Origin: Smallanthus sonchifolius
Lineage: Eukaryota > Streptophyta > Magnoliopsida > Asterales > Asteraceae
Assembly: GCA_023525975.1 (NCBI GenBank)
Contig: CM042042.1
Coordinates: forward strand, 44,837,880-44,901,879
Reading direction: 5' to 3'
Length of the DNA: 64,000 nt
In this document: piece by piece, positions 45,701 through 54,700 of the stretch
Numbering within the stretch: position 1 is the stretch's first letter
Layout: every line of letters begins with the position of its first letter
Program-made: the position numbers and the translations under genes
Notes under the pieces: generated by a model
The model's input: only the letters and a program-made list of their open reading frames with translations
The model's database searches: none
Told to the model about the DNA's origin: nothing

Positions 45701-48700
45701 TTGAGATAACAGGGACAGTGGGAGCTGAGCATAGTTGACTTGGTAGAGCTGCATGGAGGTGTGGGACATTCTTTAGAGTCGATGTCAAAGATAGTAAATT
45801 ATGCTTCTGAGAATGTGTCTGGATTAATGCATTGGGACTCAATGAAAGCAGTGAAGACTCTTGGGTTCGAGATTCTGGTATACTTCATTTCATGTTACCC
45901 ACGGTAGTGAAGTATTGGTGAATCTTACTGAAGACTTTGGGAAGATACGGGTTTATGTATCGCCGGAAGAAAGGAACCAACTTTCGAGTATTAAAGTCTT
46001 GGCTCGCTGCATCGGGTAGAGCTAAGTGGATTCATTTTGCAAGAGTGAATCCTAGAGCCACAGGGATGTCAGCTGAGTGCATTCGAAGGTTTAAACCAGG
46101 TCAGGGGTTTTGGGAACAATGGGAGCACGGGGCATGTTCTGGGTACGGTTCAAAACACCGTTGGGTTTTGAAGACCGGATTTCCGAATGGAAAATCTCTC
46201 CTGGGTTTCTTGCAGGTTTTGGAGAGTGGTGTTTCCTCTAGAAGTCTCTGGAACCGGTAGTTTGAATCAGTGGGAGCCGGTTGAGATTGAGGATGAGTCA
46301 ACGGCGGGTTTTTCCATGGCTGGGTCAGTGATGACCGCTGGGTTGAAGCTCGGGGGAGCTTCAACTGGCTCTTCTGGTAATTGAGAAGAGGGTTGCTGCA
46401 ACTAGGAGGATTGGATTGAAGTCATAGCTTGTTTATGGGAACTGAAGGCTTTGAGGACTTCTGTTATTTGAAATCTTAGCTTGTTCTTGGGAGCTGGAGG
46501 CTTGGAAACTTCTAATAGTGAAGTGTTAGCTTGTTCTAAGACCTGGAGGCTTGAAGGATTTCTGTTATTGAATATTACTGGAGTTACTGGATTGAGGATT
46601 GCTCGAGCCTCCAAGTGGGAGATTGTTAGGTGTGGAGTCTCATTTAGAGGCGGCCGGCCCTAATTAGGGTTAGCCGGCCCTAATGGGCCTATCTCTACGG
46701 TTTGGGCCTAACTTGGAGAACCCTAGTTTTAATCTATAAATACACTATGTTGTAATTGTAATTTGTGTGCCTTTGAGCTTAATGAAATAACCTAGTTGCA
46801 GCCCGTGGACGTAGGTACCCCACCGGGACCGAACCACGTAAATTTATTGTGTCGTTTATTTTTCTATACCGTGTGATTATCGTTTGTGCATGTGTGTGTT
46901 GATTCCGCTGCGCCACGTTGTTCCTAACAGACATCGGATTGCGGAAATGATGAGCCGGAATATGAAGATTTAGATGATTAGTGATAGCGTATTTTAGCTA
47001 TTTTGGTGGTATGACTGTTTTTTTGCTGATTATAATTTTTACAATTGTTGACTTGACGTATTTATAAAATTTTCTACTACTTTACCGCTAAACATGAAAT
47101 ACCGGACGATATTTCATCCATATCGCTACGTAGCATTAAGGTAGTTTGCCGCTATTTACCGTTATTCGCTATCAACAACTATGCTCATGCCTCCTTTGAG
47201 AACTCGCATTTGGTCCACTCTTCGAAAGTGAACATTTTTTTTATGTTCTTATTTGCTTGGAAACCATTGAAGGCGATGAAAGCGATAGCAAATCGGGTCT
47301 TCGCGGGCCTAACCTTGTCTTTTTGCCACGTGAACTCTCTATAATGTTTAGTAGCAATGTGCGGTTGTATATGTATATGTTCACCGCAATTGCCCTTTCA
47401 AGAGTTTTTTTAAATGGGACAATTTAAAGATATCTTCAAACATCAAATCGATGCAATGGGCACGCAAGGAGTCCAATATATGTGTGGATATTTTTCTTCC
47501 ACAAGTTTGTCTATTAGTGGAAAATAAGTGGTAGGGGGATTTAGGAATCTTAAAATAATAAATCAGTAGTTTGTTATAAACTTACCGGCGCTCTTGGTTT
47601 AAAAAAGCGTTGCGATGCGCTGCCTTAAGCGCGAGGCGCTAGAGACGCTGGGCAAAACGCCTCGCTTCGGTTGAGGCGCCAGAGATACAAAAAGCGGTCC
47701 GAGGCGGCGCTTCAGGCTTGGAGCGCGAGGCGCTGTGAGGCAGCGCTTCATGTATGTTGGTCAATTTCCGGTGACAATTTCCGGTGATTCTCGAGAGAGA
47801 GGAGTTCTCTGTGGCGAGTATGAGTGAGCTTTTGTGTAAAATCGAAGAAGTAGATGAGATGATGTTGAAATAAAAGTGCAGTGAGATGTGAGATTAGACT
47901 TACCAGAAGATTTTGATGAAGAAGACTGCAAAGTGAAGAAAATCGCTGGTCCATGAGAGAAAAAGAAGAGGCTGCTTTTTAATTTTAGGGTTAACCCACC
48001 TATATATTAGGTTATTTTATTTTTACTAAATTACATTTTTCACCCTTAAGGTTATAATTTTTATTAAAGTTTACCCTATACTTTTTTTTATTTGTTTATT
48101 TGTTGTCTTTTCTTCATTCTTAAGTTATAGTTCTTGTACAAAAAGCTTGGTTTGTTGTACATTAGGTGTAACAATTGATTTTGTGCTTCTTTAGGTTTTA
48201 TTTATAGTTTTTTAGGTTGTACATAGATATTATTTATATATATTTTTTTTATTTTTTTTAGTTTTAGCGTCTGGCGTACGTGAAGCTCTCGCCTCGCGCT
48301 TGAGGCGTAGCGCCTCGGATTTTGGTACCGAAACCCCTCGCCTCGCCTCGCGCTTTTTTAAACCAAGCCAGCGCTAACATTATTACTTGTGTTATCCGTC
48401 TCAATTTGAATCATATGTTCCGGCCCAACCTTCTAATCAGTCAAACAAATTGAAAATGTTCTCACCAGTGTGAGAATAGCTAGAGACGTCGACCGACTCA
48501 ATGAACATACTTCCTCGAAGAGTGTTTACTAGGAAGTTGATTAACGCCCTTCCTTTCGAATCCCTCCAGCCATCAACCATCAAAGAAAACTCATAGGTCG
48601 GCTTCTAAACCTCATTATCTTACAAAATTTGTTTGATATGTTCCATCTCCACCTTTAGCTTCAACATCGGAACACGTACCTCATGATAGCTAGGGGGTTT

Positions 48701-51700
48701 TATAACGCAACCGTATCGGCCAATCGCTTCAAGTGCGGCCTCCAGACTATCGTACTTCACCGCATTGAAATGAAGACCCACATCATACATCCAACAAGCA
48801 AACGTTTGCACCGCATCAACCCTTAGCTTCTTTTGGACTTTGTTGTGTTCTTTACTTCCAACTAAGTTCTCCCCTTTCTTCCCTGATATGCCTTATGGTT
48901 AGAATCATAGTTACCGAATTCGTGGTTCGCTCCGGTACGGGTACGCGGTTCGGGTACGCAATTCGCTAGAGTTAACGTATTCGGTACGGAGGGGGGTAGG
49001 TTCATTTCGGTACGAACCGGTACGGTGTACCATGTAGTTCGGTTCGATGTACCCTAATAAAACATAAGTTCAAATAGAATATAATATTTGCCAAATTCCA
49101 AATAATAACATAATTTCAAAATTCAAATACCATTTAATCCAAAATAGAAAAAAAACACAAACAAAAACATAAACATAACAATTCTACTAATTTCTGAGAT
49201 TGAAGTAGAATTGGTGATGAAATTGGTTAGTGAGGACCGTAATTATACTAATTTTCAACCTAATTTCAGACATTAGGTACTTGGGAGTTGGAATTGCAGG
49301 TGAATTACGGCTGTGACAGCGGCCGGAACAGTGGCGGGCAGTCGCTGTTCCCGTAAGTAGATTTCCCGCCAAAATTGCGAACCCTAAATTTCTACAACCA
49401 GCGAATTCCTTCACCAAAATCGCGAATTGGATAGTGTTCGGAACGACTGGAATTAGAAGTTGGTACAGCGAATTTAGGTAAATGGTTCGCCATACCATAT
49501 CGATTTGGTACGCCGTACCATAGCGAATTGGATCGAAACGATTTTCGATTTGGTACAGCGCGAACCAATTCGTGGATCGCGGCTACCTGAGCGAATTCGG
49601 TAACTATGGTTAGAATGCTGAATATATCATGTCTTTTGTTCTTTTATTAAAAGCATCTGATGTTGAACCGGCTCATGAAACGGGCCTATTTCCCCTTTGA
49701 TTGAGCGTCACTACGATTAATCCCTAGTTCATCTCCATCATCTTCGTCTAAATCGACCACATCGTCAACATGTGGTACGCTATTTATCAGTTCTTTTGCA
49801 CGTTTCTTCTTCTCAATTTGTTCTTTAAATAAAATTCACTTCAATGGGAACTTTGGGACATCTCGACACATCCGGGGAATCCCAAGCAAGGTCATGTGTG
49901 TGCCTTGTAATCCCGACTTTTACAACAAAAAACAACAATTGCATCTCATTGAGTTTTTTGTTCCTTCTACCAAATTCCTATAAGTCCACCCTAGATCAGC
50001 TTCCTTTCCCATTTTGTTTATAAATCATAAAAGAAACAAACAAAATACATAATGAAGACACATGAAGTAGTGGAGATTGGTGGAGATTGGAGATGAACGA
50101 ACCAGAGATTAGAGAAGACATCAGTCGTTGTTACCCACGAAATAAAAACTCTAACGCTATTTAGACTAAAAAAACGCTATTTTCACACTATTAAGTCGCT
50201 AATAACAACTTTGGGCGGGAGGTAGGCAAACAACCAATACTATATCATTGCCTAGCTTTTGGAATAATGTAAATATTGTTGTGAAAGTTGGTTGTCCATT
50301 ATTAGGAGTGCTTCGTTTAGCTGATGGAGAGAGAAAGTTGGTTGACTATTGTTATATTTATAAGGCCATGGATAGGGTAAAAAAGATGATTCTACCTCTT
50401 TCAAGAACAAAAAGAAAAGTATCAAGATATTTTCAAAATAAATGATAAAAGGTGGGATTGTCAGTTACATCAACCTTCGCATGCAGCGGGATATTACTTG
50501 AATCTGAGTTTGTACTACAACGATCCAAAAGTGGAGGATGATGATGAGGTTGTAAGTGGGTTAATATCATGCATTAGTAAGTTGGCATTGACCGAAGAAA
50601 GATGATGAGGTTGTTGTGAAAGTTGGTTGTCCATTATTAGGAGTGCTTCGTTTAGAGAGAGAAAGTTGGTTGACTATTGTTATATTTATAAGGCCATGGA
50701 TAGGGTAAAAAAGATGATTCTACCTCTTTCAAGAACAAAAAGAAAAGTATCAAGATATTTTCAAAATAAATGATAAAAGGTGGGATTGTCAGTTACATCA
50801 ACCTTTGCATGCAGCAGGATATTACTTGAATCTGAGTTTGTACTACAACGATCCAAAAGTGGAGGATGATGATGAGGTTGTAAGTGGGTTAATGTCATGC
50901 ATTAGTAAGTTGGCATTGACCGAAGAAAGATGATGAGGTTGTTGTGAAAGTTGGTTGTCCATTATTAGGAGTGCTTAGTTTAGCTGATGGAGAGAGAAAG
51001 TTGGTTGACTATTGTTATATTTATAAGGCCATGGATAGGGTAAAAAAGATGATTCTACCTCTTTCAAGAACAAAAAGAAAAGTATCAAGATATTTTCAAA
51101 ATAAATGATAAAAGGTGGGATTGTCAGTTACATCAACCTTTGCATGCAGCGGGATATTACTTGAATCTGAGTTTGTACTACAACGATCCAAAAGTGGAGG
51201 ATGATGATGAGGTTGTAAGTGGGTTAATGTCATGCATTAGTAAGTTGGCATTGACCGAAGAAAGATGATGAGGTTGTTGTGAAAGTTGGTTGTCCATTAT
51301 TAGGAGTGCTTAGTTTAGCTGATGGAGAGAGAAAGTTGGTTGACTATTGTTATATTTATAAGGCCATGGATAGGGTAAAAAAGATGATTCTACCTCTTTC
51401 AAGAACAAAAAGAAAAGTATCAAGATATTTTCAAAATAAACGATAAAAGGTGGGATTGTCAGTTACATCAACCTTTGCATGCAGCGGGATATTACTTGAA
51501 TCTGAGTTTGTACTACAACGATCCAAAAATGGAGGATGATGATGAGGTTGTAAGTGGGTTAATGTCATGCATTAGTAAGTTGGCATTGACCGAAGAAGAG
51601 CAGGTGAAGATTCACTCTGAGCTCTCGTTATATCAATGTGCTAAAGGGATTTTTGAAAATCCAATGGCAAAGAAAATGAGAGCAACACTTGCGTAGAATA

Positions 51701-54700
51701 TACTTTTTATATATATATATTTTAAATATAATGTTTAAGAAAGTTTTAACTTATTTTTTGTTTATTTTGTTATTAAAATAGTGGTGTGGTGGATGCAATA
51801 CGAGCATCGGCATCGACACTAAAAAATTTGCTTAGTTTAACGTGTAGCTCGTTGGGGTGCGAACACAACTGGAGCGAATTTGAACATGTAAGAAAGTCTT
51901 TAGTCTTTTTTAATATTTAATATAAATAATAGTTAGAGTAAACTGCCATTTTCGTCCCTGTGGTTTGGTCAAAATTGTCACTTTCATCCAATAGTTTGTT
52001 TTTTTGTATCTGGGTCCTCATGGTTTTAAAATATTGCCATTTTCATCCTCGTGGTTTTAAAATATTGCCACTTTCATCCAGTCAGCTAACACCGTCCGTT
52101 TTTCTCAGTTAAATGAGGGGTATTTCAGTCCTTTTACTTATTTGTTTTATTTTTTCATCTTTTTTACTCTCACTTTTTAATCATCCCCAATTTAACCTCT
52201 AATTTAATCATCCACCTGCTGGCCTTCTTCCTCTTTTCCTGACCAGTTTCCGACGAGCACCACTGGAACACCTCCGTCGCTTGTTTCTATGATTAAAAAG
52301 TGAGAGTAAAAAAGATGAAGAAATAAAACAAATATGTAAAAGGACTGAAATACCCCTCATTTAATTGAGAAAAACGGACGGTGTTAGCTGACTAGATGAA
52401 AGTGGCAATATTTTAAAACCACGAGGATGAAAATGGCAATATTTTAAAACCACGAGGACCCAGATACAAAAAAACAAACTATTGGATGAAAGTGGCAATT
52501 TTGACCAAACCACAGGGACGAAAATGGCAGTTTATATTTCATTTATGTAGCTTTATTCCAAAAAAAGAAATCTACTCGAGCAACAAGAGCCTAATGATCT
52601 TGTGTACATCAAGTATAATCGGGCTCTAAGAAGACGGTACGATATGCGTGATAAGATTGACCCCATTATCTTGGATGATTGAAATGTACAAGATCTGAAT
52701 GAGTGGTTGATGGGAGCCTTAGAGAAGTTAGAGGAGGATGAAGAAAATGCCCTCGTGTTCGAGGGTGAAGATTTGACATATGGTCATGTTGCGGCGGTTA
52801 CCAGGGCGGATGAGGCGCCTTATTCGACAAGAGCAAGTGGTAGTAAAAGGGGTGCCAACTCCAAGACCTCAACATCGAGCTCAAGGCCCAGAGGAACAAA
52901 TTTAGTAGATGAATCTAATTATGATTTTGATGTGGATGCCGAAGAAAATGATGTTGCCGCTTATAAAAATTGTTTGCCGACCTCCGATCACGATGATGAT
53001 GATGATGAGCCGGAATATGAAGATTTAGATGATTAGTGATAGCATATTTTAGCTATTTTTGTGGTACGACTTTTTTTTGTTGATTATAATTGCTACTTTT
53101 ACCGCTAAACATGAAATAGCGGTCGCTATTTCATCGCTATCGCTACGTTGCATATAGGTGATGCTCGTCGCTATTTACCGTTATTCGCTATTGACAACTA
53201 TGATTCAGTTGGGTATGTAAGCGGATAAATGCAGAGTTCGTTCATATGCAAGTTGTCAAACAAATTTTGCAATACTTAAAGGGCTCAGTTGAACTTAGAA
53301 TACACTATCGAAGGAATGGGAGCAAGTCAATGTATGGATTTAGTGACAGTAGTCATTTGGTTGACTTAGATGATGGAAAAGGTACAACCAGGTTGGTGTT
53401 TTACTTCAATGATGCACCCATCACATGGAACTCTCAAAGGCAAGGCACAGTGGCTATATCATCATGTGAAGTAGAGTTTATGGCTGCAACAACAACAGTG
53501 TGTCAAGCATTATGGTTAAGGGAGCTGCTAGTTGAGATAACCTGGTGGAATGAAGAGATTGTGACGCTCAAGGTTGGCCATAGCAGTGATGAAGAACCCG
53601 ATGTTTCACGGGAGGAGCAAACATATCAATACTCGCTACCACTTCATAAGAGAATGCATTGAAAGTGAGCAGATCAAAGTTGAACATGTTAATGGAGATT
53701 TACAGCGAGCAGATATTTTAACCAATGTTAGTGCCTTGGTTAGCAAAGATGCGAGAGTTTCTAGGAATTAAAACTACCGTTGGATCATTACAAGATTATT
53801 GTTGGACTAATCTTGTAGATAGTTTAAAGGTATGGGTTTAAATAAAAAAAGTTTTAGGTTTGCTTGATTAAAAATAGTTAAACATACATTAGATTGGTTT
53901 CCAAATATACATTAGCTTGGCGATTAAGTTAATTGTGTATAAATAGAGATAGGCATCTCCATGTTATATTGTATCTTTCATTCGAGTCTTTTTTTGAGAT
54001 TATTAATAAAAGAAAAGGTCGTCGAGGGGTTTGTCTGACTCCTCAAAAAACTGTGTATTCTTCTCTAAAATCGATACAATTAGCTTCAAACATAAAACAA
54101 TTTAAGTTACAGACCTTGAAGAGCAAGTAACGTGTGCCGAACCAGATAGTGTAGCCAAGACCCACCGATTCCATCAATTTTGGAAACTGGTAACAGAAAA
54201 TTTGAAAAAGAAAACAAATATATAAATTAAAAAACAGGTTATTAAATATTAAAAATTTACTTTAGCAAGTACAAAAATACAAAACACACCAAAGGTACAT
54301 GATCAATTGCTCCAACTATAGACGTGGTTAACCACAGGACTGTAACGCCACCTACACCAAGCAAAGCAATTGAAAAGGAATCTTCAAGATCCAACTACAG
54401 AATAAGCATATGCATGTTATCAGTATATAGATTGGATACATATGATGTTCCAAAATAATATCCACAAGCCGTACCCCCAAATATTATGGATGCCATCTCC
54501 ACTGTTGGAAATTTCAAGCTAATTTAACCTGTTTTCTCGTTACCGTGTTTACAACATACAGTTGCCATAAGCTAATGCTATTTATCCATCTTGAAGAGCA
54601 TTTTAGACATGACTAATAGTCAAACATTTTGAGCTTATACTTCAAAGAAATAGCCATGAACAAGATTATACCTCTACTTTGAGCTTATTTAGAAAATCAT

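Larger units (their letters stand above)
42134..46929 (+). mobile_element. Non-autonomous LTR retrotransposon (LARD-like) in hAT copy A
   Basis: 317-bp 5' LTR (42134-42450) and 306-bp 3' LTR (46624-46929), both tgttaggtgtggagtctc..gttgttcctaaca, nearly identical, flanked by the perfect duplication gacat (42129-42133 and 46930-46934). PBS tggtatcagagc at 42453; the polypurine end caagtgggaga precedes the 3' LTR, a copia-like arrangement. The internal ~2 kb (without the LINE) encodes no Gag, RT or integrase that I recognise. High LTR similarity suggests a relatively young insertion. Confidence 0.9.
40050..46981 (+). pseudogene. hAT transposase pseudogene (copy A), split by an LTR element
   Basis: DUF659-type region at 40057-40480 in broken frames (MYDVGLPFNAVTYDSL, PPSYHEVCVPMLKLEVEMEH, a MVDGWRDRKGR motif). 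A former intron follows (donor gtaagt mutated to ttaagt, ~40514). Then PRIHWTPCVAHCINLMFEDI (~40615-40675), WTKSKFSRGRQTTNTILLPS (40890-40945) and KVGCPLLGVLRLVYGKR. From 41183 NPSLYYNDPKVEDDDEVVSR and ELSLYQCAEGIFGNP; then WWMQYGASAPTLKKLAIKVL and LTCSSSG (~41520-41605), the hAT C-terminal dimerisation block. The acidic tail (41866-42130) resumes after the LTR element at 46935-46981 (EPEYEDLDD, stop). Many stops. Confidence 0.85.
39611..47183 (+). mobile_element. hAT copy A, with an LTR element inserted
   Basis: From the 5' TIR (caaagttgtcaatagcgg) to the 3' TIR (..cgctatcaacaactatg). It lacks the N-terminal BED region found in copy B and has a 9-bp deletion near 40911 relative to B. The LTR element 42134-46929 is inserted near its coding 3' end. 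Without it copy A is ~2.8 kb. Confidence 0.85.
47192..50012 (-). pseudogene. hAT transposase N-terminal half (copy B)
   Basis: From ATG 50012: MGKEADLGWTYRNLVEGTKN, then a CNCC pair, a stop, and THMTLLGIPRMCRDVPKFP: a decayed BED zinc finger, absent from copy A. An acidic linker follows. The frame 48811-48620 reads MYDVGLHFNAVKYDSLEAAL and PPSYHEVRVPMLKLKVEMEH (DUF659). The splice donor gtaagt is intact here. It ends with FEKWTKCEFSK-like sequence at 47192. Confidence 0.8.
47184..50213 (-). mobile_element. hAT copy B, 5' half (inverted)
   Basis: Reading on minus from 50213: 5' TIR (caaagttgttattagcgact), BED region, DUF659 region, and the stretch equivalent to 40760-40911 of copy A, ending ttctcaaaggag + gcatgag. 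Holds two MITEs (48906-49608 and 47593-48367). Confidence 0.85.
50248..53036 (+). pseudogene. hAT transposase C-terminal half (copy B)
   Basis: Begins with MPSFWNNVNIVVKVGCPLLG, then the repeated segment, NLSLYYNDPKMEDDDEVVSG, ELSLYQCAKGIFENPMAKKM (to ~51693), a decayed WWMQYEH/LTCSS dimerisation block (~51785-51860), and after the MITE an acidic tail (52707-53036) ending DDDDEPEYEDLDD and a stop. Frame-broken by the 335-bp repeats, whose length is not a multiple of three. Confidence 0.85.
39611..53202. mobile_element. 13.6-kb hAT complex: two related copies, nested and rearranged
   Basis: Outer ends caaagttgtcaatagcgg and, reversed, catagttgtcaatagcga are flanked by tttcagtt (39603-39610) and attcagtt (53203-53210), 7 of 8 matching. 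Reading left to right: complete copy A on plus (39611-47183); 8 bp; the 5' half of copy B inverted (50213 back to 47192); 8 bp; the 3' half of copy B on plus (50222-53202). The inner 8-mers, 47184-47191 read on minus (ggcatgag) and 50214-50221 (ggcgggag), match at 6 of 8 and abut exactly where copy B is broken. That fits A having inserted into B. Confidence 0.85.
50222..53202 (+). mobile_element. hAT copy B, 3' half
   Basis: Starts gtaggcaaacaaccaatact, exactly the sequence after the break in the inverted half, and runs to the 3' TIR (cgctattgacaactatg). It contains a four-copy 335-bp expansion and a MULE-like MITE. Confidence 0.85.
37053..54050 (+). mobile_element. Ty1/copia element in CURT1 intron 4, split by a hAT complex
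   Basis: A degenerate PBS (attgtatcagagaag, ~37053) precedes Gag (37130-37980), RT (38700-39602) and, beyond the 13.6-kb hAT complex, RNase H (53211-53770) and a probable 3' LTR (~53810-54050). Integrase is mostly missing. A hAT MITE sits at 38092-38467. A 5' LTR was not found, so the left end is truncated or too diverged. All coding parts have stops. Confidence 0.75.
36809..54114 (-). other. Intron 4 of the CURT1-like gene, 17.3 kb of nested transposons
   Basis: Donor gtctgtaac at 54114 and acceptor ttttgcag at 36809, reading on the minus strand. Apart from ~250 bp near the acceptor and ~60 bp near the donor, it is a copia element and the elements inserted into it. The main elements lie antisense to the gene. 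Confidence 0.8.

Noticed and set aside
45937..46384. Frames in the LARD-like interior as genes
   Set aside because: Short, on both strands, no retroelement or host motif recognised.
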